Below are positions 25,055 to 34,557 of a DNA stretch of 64,000 nucleotides, in pieces. The DNA comes from Solimonas fluminis (GTDB lineage: Bacteria; Pseudomonadota; Gammaproteobacteria; Nevskiales; Nevskiaceae). A model generated the notes under the pieces. It did no database searches. It worked only from the letters and a program-made list of their open reading frames with translations, and had not been told where the DNA came from. Each line of letters starts with the position of its first letter. Within the stretch, counting starts at the first letter, position 1. Location of the stretch: assembly GCF_002930645.1 (NCBI RefSeq), contig NZ_PSNW01000003.1:310001-374000 (forward strand). Direction: 5' to 3'. The translations under genes and the position numbers were made by a program.

Positions 25055-27403
25055 TTACAGCGTCTTCAGGTACTCGATGATCGCCTGCCGCTCCTGGTCG
25101 GTGAGCACGCTGGTGAACTCGTGGCCGCCGTTGTCCTGGCTGTAGTAGTTCGTGTTGTAGACCTTGCGGTCCTCGATCTGCTGGCTGGTGAAGATCGGCA
25201 GGTTGAGCAGGTTCCAGGCCAGACCGCCGTTGGCCCACACCAGGCCCAGCAGGTCCTGAACCGTGCCACCGCCGCTGGGATTGCAGTCGATGAAGGGCAT
25301 CGAGCCGGTGCCGCAGGGCAGCGCCTCGTAGTTCCAGCCCATGTGCGGAGCGTTGTAGCCGGTCTCCAGGCTGTAGTCGAAGCCGGCAATGCCGTTGTCG
25401 ATGGCCGGGCGCGACAGGCGGCGCCAGATGGGCTTGCGGTCCGCCGGCTTGAGCACCTCCCAGACACTGGGCACGGCGCCGTTGTGGAAGTACGGCGCGG
25501 TGGCCCAGACGCCGTACAGCGGCGGGGCCAGGTAGCCGAGCTCACGGTCGCCGCGCACGGCGGCGTCATTCTGAGAGCCGCAGGTCGGCACGCCCTGCTC
25601 GTTCTTCGGGCCGTCGTTGTAGGCGAACCAGTTCTGGCGCGCATAGTTCGACACCACCTGGCTGTGGCCGTCGAGGCGCCGGGTGTCGGTGGCGATGATG
25701 TCGATCGGCGTGACATACGCGGCGATGCCTTCCAGCAGCGGCGTCGCCAGGAAGGCGGGATCGTGGACGTAGCGCGGCGAGTAGGCGCCGTGGCAGCTGG
25801 CGCAGGAGCCGTTGCCGCCTTCGGGACGGCGCACCGGATTGTCCAGGCCCGCGCCCCACAGGTCCTTGCTGTGGAACAGGATCGCGCCCTGCTCCGCCAG
25901 CGCGGTGTTCACCTCGCCGAGCTTGCCCTCCGGCCACTTCGGCGAGCGCATCGACATCATCCAGCTGTCGCCGTCCTGCATGTGGTCCTTGATCCACTGC
26001 TTGCCTTCGACATTGTTCGGCGAGGCGACGTTGGGAAAGTGGAAGGACAGCTCGATGCGCTTGGCGTCCGTGGGCATGCCGGCGTCGAAGAACTTCATCG
26101 GACGGCTGCCGACGTTCCACCACACCGGCGGGTCCTCGGTGCCGGTGGAAGGCTGGGTCTGCACGGTGAGATAGGGGATCAGCGCATCGAACAGCGTCAG
26201 CGTGCCGAACAGCTGGAAGTTGGTGATGTTGCCGGTGCCGCGCACCTTGTTCTGCGAGATCACCGCCAGCAGCGACTGCTGCGGCGCGATGCGGCCCAGG
26301 TCGGTGAACATCACGGTGATGTCGGAGATGGAGTTGGTGCCGTACATCGGGCCCAGGCCCTCGCCGTCCGCCGCCTTGCCGACGGCGCCGCCGTGGCAGA
26401 TGTTGCAGGTGACACCGACATTGCCGGTCCAGCTGCCGTCCGGGTTGCGCAGCTGCGTCAGGCCCAGCGGCAGCTGGCCGCTGCCGCCGTTGCTGGCATT
26501 CGGGTCTTCACCGGGCAGCGGATAGGGATTGCGCTTGTCCGGCAGCGGCATGCCCCAGCGCTCGGCCATGAGCTGGTCGAAATTGTCGGGGCGGCTGGGC
26601 AGACGCAGCACGCGGTCCCACAGCGTGTTGTAGTCCTCGGCCGGGAAGGCGAAGGCGGGGTCCGGCGAGTCGCCGCCGAACATGGTGCCGGCACCGATCT
26701 CGCCGGTCGCCGCCACCAGGCGATAGCCGCGCTCGGAGCGGGCCCGCAGCTCGCCGCAGGTGCCCGGGTGGTTGTCCTCCTGGCAGGTCTTCCAGTAGGC
26801 GTTCATCAGGACGGCCTTGTCCTTGTCGATGCCCTCCACCACCAGCTCGCGCGGATCCTGCGGCACCTCGGTGCTGTCGGGCTTGCCCGCGCAGTAGTCG
26901 AACCAGTAGTGGCCGCCGCGCCGGCTGCCCAGCAGGGGCAGCAGCTCGCCCGGGTCCACGCCGCCGCTGAGGCTGCAGGTGGCCGGGTTCTCGAAGCACT
27001 TGAGCAGGATCTCCATGTTCTTGTACGCCGCGCTGCCGACCGGCCAGGGCGCGCCGCCGCTGTGCGGGGTTTCCTGCCCGGAGGACATCAGCAGGATGCG
27101 CGAGGTGGGATTGTTGCCGCCCAGGCGCTCCCAGCTGTCGCGCAGCTTCTGCAGGTCATCCGCTCGGCTGGAGGAGAGCATGAAGTCCCTGCCGTCCTCC
27201 ACGTCGGCGACGCCGCCGGGGACATGGCAGGTGCGGCAGAAGTCGAGGCCGGGCTGCACGTTCTGGCTGAAATGCTCGTCCAGGCTGCGCGCCGTGCTGC
27301 CGTCACCGGATACCGTGTCGCTGCGCCCCGGAGCGCAAGCCGACAACCCCGCGCACAGCAACACCGCCGCCAGCCGCGGCGCCGTCATCCCGAATCTCTT
27401 CAC
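25055..27403 (-). CDS. Tri-haem c-type cytochrome lipoprotein, paralogue 3
   Basis: 782-residue paralogue with a GTG start at 27403 (GAGAGG upstream); an ATG at 27388 is an alternative. Lipobox LSAC with C23; haem motifs at 56-60 (CRTCH), 333-337 (CNICH) and 534-538 (CASCH). It carries the same GQETPHSGGAPWP, CASCHGAYSPRYVHDPAF, WATAPYFHNGAVP and EYLKTL blocks. In several central stretches it is closer to paralogue 1 (TNSISDI, NITNFQ, YSQDNGGHEF) than to paralogue 2. It sits alone behind its own HTH-only AraC gene with a perfect TetR-type palindrome in the 46-base gap, so it is regulated separately from paralogues 1 and 2. Confidence 0.88.
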   Translation of the reverse strand: MKRFGMTAPRLAAVLLCAGLSACAPGRSDTVSGDGSTARSLDEHFSQNVQPGLDFCRTCHVPGGVADVEDGRDFMLSSSRADDLQKLRDSWERLGGNNPTSRILLMSSGQETPHSGGAPWPVGSAAYKNMEILLKCFENPATCSLSGGVDPGELLPLLGSRRGGHYWFDYCAGKPDSTEVPQDPRELVVEGIDKDKAVLMNAYWKTCQEDNHPGTCGELRARSERGYRLVAATGEIGAGTMFGGDSPDPAFAFPAEDYNTLWDRVLRLPSRPDNFDQLMAERWGMPLPDKRNPYPLPGEDPNASNGGSGQLPLGLTQLRNPDGSWTGNVGVTCNICHGGAVGKAADGEGLGPMYGTNSISDITVMFTDLGRIAPQQSLLAVISQNKVRGTGNITNFQLFGTLTLFDALIPYLTVQTQPSTGTEDPPVWWNVGSRPMKFFDAGMPTDAKRIELSFHFPNVASPNNVEGKQWIKDHMQDGDSWMMSMRSPKWPEGKLGEVNTALAEQGAILFHSKDLWGAGLDNPVRRPEGGNGSCASCHGAYSPRYVHDPAFLATPLLEGIAAYVTPIDIIATDTRRLDGHSQVVSNYARQNWFAYNDGPKNEQGVPTCGSQNDAAVRGDRELGYLAPPLYGVWATAPYFHNGAVPSVWEVLKPADRKPIWRRLSRPAIDNGIAGFDYSLETGYNAPHMGWNYEALPCGTGSMPFIDCNPSGGGTVQDLLGLVWANGGLAWNLLNLPIFTSQQIEDRKVYNTNYYSQDNGGHEFTSVLTDQERQAIIEYLKTL

Positions 27404-27433
27404 AGGCCTCTCCCGAAGCGCACCGACAAAAAT

Positions 27434-27449
27434 AGTTACTTATGTAACT
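27434..27449. promoter_or_regulatory. Candidate TetR operator directly upstream of cytochrome paralogue 3
   Basis: AGTTAC-TTAT-GTAACT, a perfect 6-4-6 palindrome between the AraC stop and the cytochrome GTG, 31 bases from the start codon. It would overlap a promoter or block read-through. Confidence 0.7.
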
Positions 27450-27902
27450 TTAACAAAAGTAAGGTTCTCGACCTTCCACTGTCAAGCCAGGCCCCGACAC
27501 CATTGCAGGCCGCGCCGGAGCAAGGCTTTCGCGGAACCGGCCGGGCGCCATGCCCATCCAGCGCTGGAAGGCGCGCGAGAAGTTGGCTCCGCTGCTGTAC
27601 CCCAGCCGATCGGCGATCGCCTCCACCGTCAGGCCCGGCCGGGTCAACAGCTCCGATGCACGCTCGCGCCGCACGCCATCCAGCAGTTCGCGATAACTGG
27701 CACCGGCATCACGCAGATGGCGCTTGAGCGTTCGCGTGGACACGCAGAGCTTCAGCGACATCTCACGCAGCGTCGGGTAGCCCCCTTGGGTCCGCGCCTG
27801 CAGTTCGGCCCGGACGAGCCGGGCCAGCGCCTTGCGGCGGGAAAGCCCGGCCATGGCAAGGCCATCCTCCGCGGTTCCCGCATGGCGATCCCTCGCATCC
27901 AT
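27450..27902 (-). CDS. HTH-only AraC-family regulator 2
   Basis: 150-residue AraC-type DNA-binding protein lacking a sensor domain, sister to the 133-residue protein at 18897. HTH units are CVSTRTLKRHLRDAGA near residues 53-68 and IADRLGYSSGANFSRAFQRWMGMAPGRFR near residues 95-124. It is followed by cytochrome paralogue 3 on the same strand after 46 bases and is divergent from tetR2. The ATG at 27902 gives the full-length frame. The repeated pairing of such a protein with a tri-haem gene suggests a conserved regulatory module. Confidence 0.87.
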   Translation of the reverse strand: MDARDRHAGTAEDGLAMAGLSRRKALARLVRAELQARTQGGYPTLREMSLKLCVSTRTLKRHLRDAGASYRELLDGVRRERASELLTRPGLTVEAIADRLGYSSGANFSRAFQRWMGMAPGRFRESLAPARPAMVSGPGLTVEGREPYFC

Positions 27903-27927
27903 GGCCGTCCTCCCAGCCTGCGAATTC

Positions 27928-27942
27928 GCTACTTATGTAACC
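27928..27942. promoter_or_regulatory. Degenerate copy of the TetR palindrome
   Basis: GCTAC-TTAT-GTAACC: one intact half (GTAAC) with the same TTAT spacer as the site at 27434. It is next to the AraC 2 start. Confidence 0.45.
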
Positions 27943-27950
27943 TTGCAAGA

Positions 27951-27968
27951 AAGTTACTCTTGTAACTT
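27951..27968. promoter_or_regulatory. Candidate TetR operator A in the AraC2/tetR2 divergent gap
   Basis: AAGTTAC-TCTT-GTAACTT, a perfect 7-4-7 palindrome. Confidence 0.75.
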
Positions 27969-28030
27969 TAATCCGTCAAGCGGCTGAATTTCCCCCCAGG
28001 CCGTCCATTCGACCGCTCGGCCGCCCCGGA

Positions 28031-28048
28031 AAGTTACTGCTGTAACTT
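28031..28048. promoter_or_regulatory. Candidate TetR operator B upstream of tetR2
   Basis: AAGTTAC-TGCT-GTAACTT, a perfect 7-4-7 palindrome 25 bases before the tetR2 start, placed for autorepression. Confidence 0.75.
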
Positions 28049-28073
28049 CCGCGACCGGGTATTCTTGTTTTCC

Positions 28074-28706
28074 ATGAACATTGCCGTAGACCAGCGCGCC
28101 CTCGCCCGCCTGCCCCAGCAGCAGCGGGCCATCGACCGTTTCGAACTGGTGCTGCAGGAAGCGCAGACCCTGCTGGCGGAAGAAGGACTGGCGGGCTTCT
28201 CGATCCCGGCCGTGGCCGCGCGCCTGGGCTATACCCGCGCCAGCATCTACAAGTTCTTCCCCACGCCCTATGCCGTGCTGAACGAACTGGTTCGCCGCCA
28301 TTTCGCGGGGCTGGAGCAGACCCTGGTGGCGGATGCGGCACAGCTGGCCAGGCGCGACTGGCAGGACGTGGTGCGCGCCATCGTCCATGCCGCCGCCGCC
28401 TTCCATAACGAACACCCCACCGGGATGATGCTGGCCCTGGGCGGCGCGGTGACCGACGAGAGCTACCGCAGCTATGAACTGACCGTGCGCCATCTCGGCG
28501 GCCTGGCGCGGCAGCTGCTGCAGGCGCGCGGGCTGACGGTGGCCGCCGAACCGGTGGACGTGGCGACCCTGGCGGTGGACGTGGCCACCACCTGCTTCCG
28601 GCACTCCTACATCGCCCACCGCCTCATCACGCCGGACTACGAGCGCGCGGCGGCCGACGTGATGATCGACTTCCTCGCCCGCCAGCTCGGCCTGCAGAAA
28701 GCCTGA
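28074..28706 (+). CDS. TetR-family repressor 2
   Basis: 210-residue TetR regulator from the ATG at 28074 (a TTG at 28065 is possible). The HTH region LAGFSIPAVAARLGYTRASIYKFFPTPYAVLNEL, at about residues 28-62, closely matches tetR1, while the ligand domain is more diverged. Divergent from AraC2 and cytochrome paralogue 3, with two perfect palindromes in the gap, so autoregulation and control of that operon are likely. The ligand is unknown; diverged ligand domains may let the two sister operons answer different inducers. Confidence 0.93.
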   Translation: MNIAVDQRALARLPQQQRAIDRFELVLQEAQTLLAEEGLAGFSIPAVAARLGYTRASIYKFFPTPYAVLNELVRRHFAGLEQTLVADAAQLARRDWQDVVRAIVHAAAAFHNEHPTGMMLALGGAVTDESYRSYELTVRHLGGLARQLLQARGLTVAAEPVDVATLAVDVATTCFRHSYIAHRLITPDYERAAADVMIDFLARQLGLQKA

Positions 28707-28720
28707 ACGCAGCCGCCGGT

Positions 28721-28749
28721 TTGACGCTGCGGGGCTGTCTCACTATCAT
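28721..28749 (+). promoter_or_regulatory. Sigma-70 promoter of tRNA-Val
   Basis: TTGACG (28721-28726), 17-base spacer, TATCAT (28744-28749), then a GC-rich discriminator 11 bases before the tRNA. This is typical of stringently controlled stable-RNA promoters. Confidence 0.85.
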
Positions 28750-28760
28750 TTGCGCCCCTC

Positions 28761-28835
28761 GGACAGTTAGCTCAGCGGTAGAGCATCGCTTTCACACGGC
28801 GGGGGTCACAGGTTCAAGCCCTGTACTGTCCACCA
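28761..28835 (+). tRNA. tRNA-Val (anticodon CAC)
   Basis: 75-base cloverleaf including encoded CCA: acceptor GGACAGT/ACTGTCC, D arm GCTC...GAGC, anticodon loop TTCACAC (anticodon CAC, reads GUG), 5-base variable loop, T arm ACAGG-TTCAAGC-CCTGT. All stems pair, with G-T wobbles in the anticodon stem. Confidence 0.96.
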
Positions 28836-28843
28836 AACGAGAA

Positions 28844-28878
28844 GACAAAGGCCTGCAGCGATGCAGGCCTTTGTCGTT
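28844..28878 (+). terminator. tRNA-Val terminator
   Basis: 14-base perfect arms GACAAAGGCCTGCA / TGCAGGCCTTTGTC, loop GCGA, then GTTTC, starting eight bases after CCA. Confidence 0.8.
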
Positions 28879-28951
28879 TCTGCCCCGCGGGGTTGAGCCC
28901 CGCCCCGTTCGCCGCTAGGCTGCGCCCCTTTCCCGCCGCCCCTGCCCCGCC

Positions 28952-29611
28952 ATGACCGCCGTCCGCCCCCTGATGCTGGCCATCCAGCAACGCGATCTCG
29001 AAGCCGCCAAGGCCGCGCTGGAGCGCGATGCCTCCCAGGCCACCGACGCCATTCCCGGCGGGCTGTCGCCGCTGATGTTCGCGCTCTACAACGGCGCGCT
29101 GGAGATCGCCCAGCTGCTGAAGGGCTTCCGCCCGCTGGACGTGTTCGAGGCCGCGGCAATGAACGATGCCCGCCGCGTGGCGGAGCTGGTGGCGGCCAAG
29201 CCGGAGCTGACGAAGGAGTACAGCCCGGACGGCTGGACGCCGATGCACCTGGCGGCCTTCCTCGGCGCCCGCGAATCGCTGTTCGTGTTGCTGGGCCTGG
29301 GTGCGCCGATGGAAGCGGTGTCGCAGAACCCGATGAGCAACACGCCGATGCATGCCGCCATCGCCGGCCCGGCCGGCGAGGCGCTGGCACCGCTGCTGAT
29401 CGGCTTCGGGGCGGACGTGAAGTACGTGGGCGGCAGCGGCGTCAGCGCGCTGCACCTGGCGGCCTCGCGCGGCTTCGACGGCCTGTGCAAGCTGCTGCTG
29501 TCGCGCGGTGCCGACCGCCTGGGCAAGACCGAGGACGGCAAGAACGCCGCCGAGATCGCCCGCGAGCGCGGTCACCTGAACACGGCAGCGATCCTGGACC
29601 TGGCGGGCTGA
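28952..29611 (+). CDS. Ankyrin-repeat protein
   Basis: 219-residue cytoplasmic protein without a signal peptide. Ankyrin units are visible throughout (GGLSPLMFALYNGALEIAQLL, DGWTPMHLAAFLGARESLFVLL, NTPMHAAIAG, SALHLAASRGFDGLCKLLLSRGAD). It ends in a degenerate capping repeat. Such small ankyrin proteins are common in Pseudomonas/Xanthomonas relatives and mediate protein contacts; no partner is evident, since it stands alone between the tRNA and tadA. Confidence 0.93.
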   Translation: MTAVRPLMLAIQQRDLEAAKAALERDASQATDAIPGGLSPLMFALYNGALEIAQLLKGFRPLDVFEAAAMNDARRVAELVAAKPELTKEYSPDGWTPMHLAAFLGARESLFVLLGLGAPMEAVSQNPMSNTPMHAAIAGPAGEALAPLLIGFGADVKYVGGSGVSALHLAASRGFDGLCKLLLSRGADRLGKTEDGKNAAEIARERGHLNTAAILDLAG

Positions 29612-29700
29612 TCGTTACCCGCTGTCGCGGGAGCGGCGCGAGTCGTGATCTCCGTCATGGGACATCGCAACTGGCGCCGCCCCCACAAAAATGAAGCCTC

Positions 29701-29766
29701 GCAGGAGCGGCCGTGGGCCGCGATGGGCTAGGCAGGAACTCCGAGGGTCGCGGCCAACGGCCGCTC

Positions 29767-29769
<3 letters not shown>
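29701..29769. repeat. REP-type inverted repeat
   Basis: GCAGGAGCGGCCGTGGGCCGCGA (29701-29723) and TCGCGGCCAACGGCCGCTCCTA (29748-29769) form a near-perfect inverted pair. It has the same GTAGGAGC-type outer core as the element at 3762. It overlaps the last bases of the deaminase gene. Confidence 0.75.
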
Positions 29770-31358
<1,589 letters not shown>

Positions 31359-31394
31359 AGTCTTGCTCCGGAAGAATGGAGGGAGGTGCGGCGC

Positions 31395-32567
31395 TCAGGC
31401 CGCGGTTTCGCAGGCGGCGGGGCCGCGCCGCGCGCGGCCGGCCCAGGCCAGCGCCAGTCCGGCCAGCGTGAACAGCAGGGCGACCGTGCCGAGCGTGCGC
31501 AGGCCGTGGCCCTGCGACAGGGTCAGGCTGCCGGCGGCGGCGCCCAGGGCATTGCCGAGATTGAACGCGGCGATGTTGAGGCTGGAGGCCAGCGTCTGGC
31601 CGGTGCCGGAGGCGGCCTCCAGCACGCGCAGCTGCAGCGGCGCCACCGTGGCGAAGGCCGCCACGCCGAGCACGCCGAAGAACAGAGCGGCGGCCCAGGG
31701 CGTGCCGATGGCCAGCGGCATCGCCGCGAACACCAGGGCCAGCGCGGCCAGCGTGGCGGGCACGGCCTTGGCCGGCGCACGGTCGGCCAGGCGGCCGCCC
31801 CCGATGTTGCCGGCGGCCAGGCCGACGCCGAACAGCAGCAGGATCGCCGACACGGTCTCGGCGGAGACGCCGGTGACGTCGATCAGCAGCGGCTGCACGT
31901 AGGTGTAGACGGCGAACACGCCGGCGAAGCCCATCACCGTGATCGCCAGGCCCAGCAGCACCTGCGGCCGCAGCAGCACCGCCAGTTCCTCGCGCAGCGG
32001 TGCCGGCCGGATGCGCGGCGCGGCCGCGGCCGGCACGAACAGCGCGATGATGGCGAAGGCCAGCAGGCCGATGACCACCACCGCCCAGAAGGTGGCGCGC
32101 CAGCCCAGGTGCAGACCCAGCCAGGCGCCTGCCGGCACGCCCAGCAGGGTGGCGGCGGTGAGGCCGGTGAACATGATGGCGATGGCCGATGCGCGGCGCT
32201 CCACCGGCACCAGGCCGGTGGCCACGATCGAGCCGACGCCGAAGAAGGTGCCGTGGGCCAGGGCCGTGACGACGCGCGCCGCCATCAGCCAGCCATAGTC
32301 GGGCGCCAGCGCGCAGGCCAGGTTGCCCAGGGTGAAGATGGCCATCAGCCCCAGCAGCACGAGCTTCTGCGGGAGCGCGCGGGTGGCGATGGTCAGCAGC
32401 GGCGCGCCGACGGTGACGCCGAGCGCGTAGCCGGAGATCAGCAGGCCGGCATCGTCCACGGACACCTGCAGGTCGGCGGCGACCTGCTGCAGCAGGCCCA
32501 TGATGACGAATTCCGTGGTGCCGATCCCGAAGGCGCCGGCGGTCAGTGCGAGGAGTGCGATGGGCAT
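31395..32567 (-). CDS. MFS transporter, DHA1/AraJ-like efflux family
   Basis: 390-residue inner-membrane protein with about 12 hydrophobic segments; it begins at MPIALLALTAGAFGIGTTEFVIMGLL, the typical opening of the YdhP/AraJ/NepI drug or sugar efflux group. Motif A-like residues occur in the loop after TM2 (APLLTIATRALPQKL). The ATG at 32567 is chosen; the open frame continuing upstream to 33476 is the shadow of the LysR gene. Operon partner: the aldo/keto reductase. Probably regulated by the divergent LysR protein from the 90-base gap. Confidence 0.93.
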   Translation of the reverse strand: MPIALLALTAGAFGIGTTEFVIMGLLQQVAADLQVSVDDAGLLISGYALGVTVGAPLLTIATRALPQKLVLLGLMAIFTLGNLACALAPDYGWLMAARVVTALAHGTFFGVGSIVATGLVPVERRASAIAIMFTGLTAATLLGVPAGAWLGLHLGWRATFWAVVVIGLLAFAIIALFVPAAAAPRIRPAPLREELAVLLRPQVLLGLAITVMGFAGVFAVYTYVQPLLIDVTGVSAETVSAILLLFGVGLAAGNIGGGRLADRAPAKAVPATLAALALVFAAMPLAIGTPWAAALFFGVLGVAAFATVAPLQLRVLEAASGTGQTLASSLNIAAFNLGNALGAAAGSLTLSQGHGLRTLGTVALLFTLAGLALAWAGRARRGPAACETAA

Positions 32568-32657
32568 GGTGGCGCGCACTGTATGCCCCGGGCCCCCGGA
32601 TGAATATCCGGATACGAGGACGTACACTTGTGACTTCAATTCACAGATGGATCCGCC

Positions 32658-33599
32658 ATGGCCCGCACCGAGATCAACCGCTCCGGCGAGATGGAGGCCT
32701 TCGTGCGCGTGGTGGACCGCGGCGGCTTCTCCGCGGCGGCGCGAGCGCTGGGCATGACGCCGTCCGCGATCAGCAAGCTGGTGGGACGGCTGGAGGCGAG
32801 GCTCGGCGCCCAGCTGGTGCATCGCTCCACGCGCAAGCTGCAGCTCACGGCGGAGGGCCAGCAGTTCTATGAGGCCAGCCGGCGCGTGCTGGCGGACATG
32901 GACGAGGCCGAGCACGGCGTCGCCACCGGCGCCGCGCCGCGCGGGCGCGTCAGCATCAATACCAGTACCTCCTTCGGCTCGCAGGTGCTGCTGCCGCTGC
33001 TGCCACGCTTCCTGGAGCAGTACCCGCAGCTGGCGCTGGATGTGGCGCTGACCGACCGCGTGGTGGACCTGATCGACGAGCGCGCCGACATCGCGGTGCG
33101 CTGGGGCCCACTGCCCTCCTCCGCACTGGTGGCGCGCCGGCTGGGGGAGACGACGCAGGTCATCGTCGGCTCGCCGGGCTATCTCGCGCGGCAGGGCTTG
33201 CCCCGGAAGCCGGAGGATCTGCGCGCGCACCAGCAGCTGGATTTCAGCTACCGCCGCCGCGTACCGGACTGGCCGCTGCGTGTGGGCGGCAAGGCGGTCG
33301 ATGTTCCGGTGCAGGGCCGCCTGCGCAGCAGCGACGGCGAGGCACTGCGGCAGATGGCGGTGGCGGGACTGGGACTCGCACGCCTGTCGCGCTACCACGT
33401 CCAGGCCGACCTCGACGCCGGCCGGCTGGTGGCGGTGCTGGAGAAGTACAACCCGATGGAGACCGAGCCGATCCACGCCGTCTACCTCGGCAAGCCGGGC
33501 AGCCTGCCGGCGCGGGTGCGGGCGGTGCTGGATTTCCTGGTGGAGCAGCTGGCGCGGGATGCGCGCCTCAGCCGGCCGCCGTCGAGGATGCGGCCCTGA
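32658..33599 (+). CDS. LysR-family transcriptional regulator
   Basis: 313 residues: winged HTH at residues 11-70 (MEAFVRVVDRGGFSAAARALGMTPSAISKLVGRLE) and a periplasmic-binding-like effector domain. Divergent from the MFS/AKR operon, the classical arrangement for LysR control of the neighbour. The intergenic region has an AT-rich patch near 32600-32645 where a T-N11-A site could lie, but I could not fix one. The 3' end converges on the AraC gene with only 18 bases between. Confidence 0.95.
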   Translation: MARTEINRSGEMEAFVRVVDRGGFSAAARALGMTPSAISKLVGRLEARLGAQLVHRSTRKLQLTAEGQQFYEASRRVLADMDEAEHGVATGAAPRGRVSINTSTSFGSQVLLPLLPRFLEQYPQLALDVALTDRVVDLIDERADIAVRWGPLPSSALVARRLGETTQVIVGSPGYLARQGLPRKPEDLRAHQQLDFSYRRRVPDWPLRVGGKAVDVPVQGRLRSSDGEALRQMAVAGLGLARLSRYHVQADLDAGRLVAVLEKYNPMETEPIHAVYLGKPGSLPARVRAVLDFLVEQLARDARLSRPPSRMRP

Positions 33600-33617
33600 T
33601 CCCCGGAGTCCTCCGGC

Positions 33618-34445
33618 TCAGCCGCGCTGATCCAGGCGCCACTGCCGCGGCGACAACCCGGTCTGCGCCTTGAACACGCGCGACAGCGCCGCCTCGCTGC
33701 CGTAGCCGACGTCGTGGACGATCATCTTCAGTGAGCGTCCACGGCGCAGCGCCTGCTGCGCCAGGCCGATGCGCCAGGCCTGCAGGTAGGCGCCCGGCGT
33801 GCAGCCCACCACCTCGCGGAAGCTGCGGGCGAAGACGCTGCGCGACATGCCCGCGGCTTCGGCGAGCGCCTCCAGCGACCAGTCCTGCGCCGGCTTTTCG
33901 TGCATGGCGATCAGGGCGTGGCGCAGGCGCGCATGCGACATGCCCGCCAGCATGCCGCCCCGCACCCGGCCCTGCTCCATCAGCTGGCGCAGCACCTGGA
34001 TCAACACGACCTCGAACAGGCGGTCGAGCAGGGCCTGGCGGCCGCAGTTCTGCTGGAAGGCCTCGTCGAACAACAGCGACAGCACGCCCTCGGCGCCCTG
34101 CAGGTCCTCCAGCGCCATGCAGGTGAAGGGCGGCAGGGCGGCGGCGATGGGATTGGCGGCCTCGCCGCCGAAGCTGACCTGGGCACAGGCGAAGTCCGCG
34201 CCGCTGTCGGGGTCGGTGATGAAGCGGTGCGCCATCGGCCGCGGGTACAGCAGCAGGCTCGGGCGCGTGATCTCCGCCGCCGTCACGCCGCCATGCCGGA
34301 CCTCCACGCGACCGCGCCGGATGAGGTGGATCTGGCCGGTATCCCCCGAGCCGTCCAGCTCGTTGATGCCGCAGAGGGCCCCGGCATGGAACACCCGGGC
34401 GCTGACCGTGAAGCGTTCCAGCAGGGCGGCAAGGCGGTCGGCCAT
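33618..34445 (-). CDS. AraC-family regulator with cupin-type N-terminal domain
   Basis: 275 residues from the ATG at 34445, which has AGGAG upstream. The N-terminal about 170 residues form a Cupin_6/AraC-binding domain (PRPMAHRFITDP...CAQVSFGG); the C-terminal double HTH spans residues about 175-270 (WSLEALAEAAGMSRSVFARSFREVVGCTPGAYLQAWR). It is divergent from ohr and the alpha/beta hydrolase across 112 bases, so those are the likely targets. This is unusual, as ohr is normally governed by the MarR-type OhrR. Confidence 0.94.
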   Translation of the reverse strand: MADRLAALLERFTVSARVFHAGALCGINELDGSGDTGQIHLIRRGRVEVRHGGVTAAEITRPSLLLYPRPMAHRFITDPDSGADFACAQVSFGGEAANPIAAALPPFTCMALEDLQGAEGVLSLLFDEAFQQNCGRQALLDRLFEVVLIQVLRQLMEQGRVRGGMLAGMSHARLRHALIAMHEKPAQDWSLEALAEAAGMSRSVFARSFREVVGCTPGAYLQAWRIGLAQQALRRGRSLKMIVHDVGYGSEAALSRVFKAQTGLSPRQWRLDQRG

Positions 34446-34557
34446 TCGGCACTCCTGATCAAATTTTAAGGACTTTCTGCAACCAATCGTACTCCCATCG
34501 GGCGCAAAGTTCCTCCTGCCGATTGGCACCACCCTTTCCACGAAGCAGGAGTCCACC

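Noticed and set aside
32568-33476. N-terminal extension of the MFS frame to 33476
   Set aside because: The extension is antisense to the LysR gene; the transporter family begins at the ATG at 32567.
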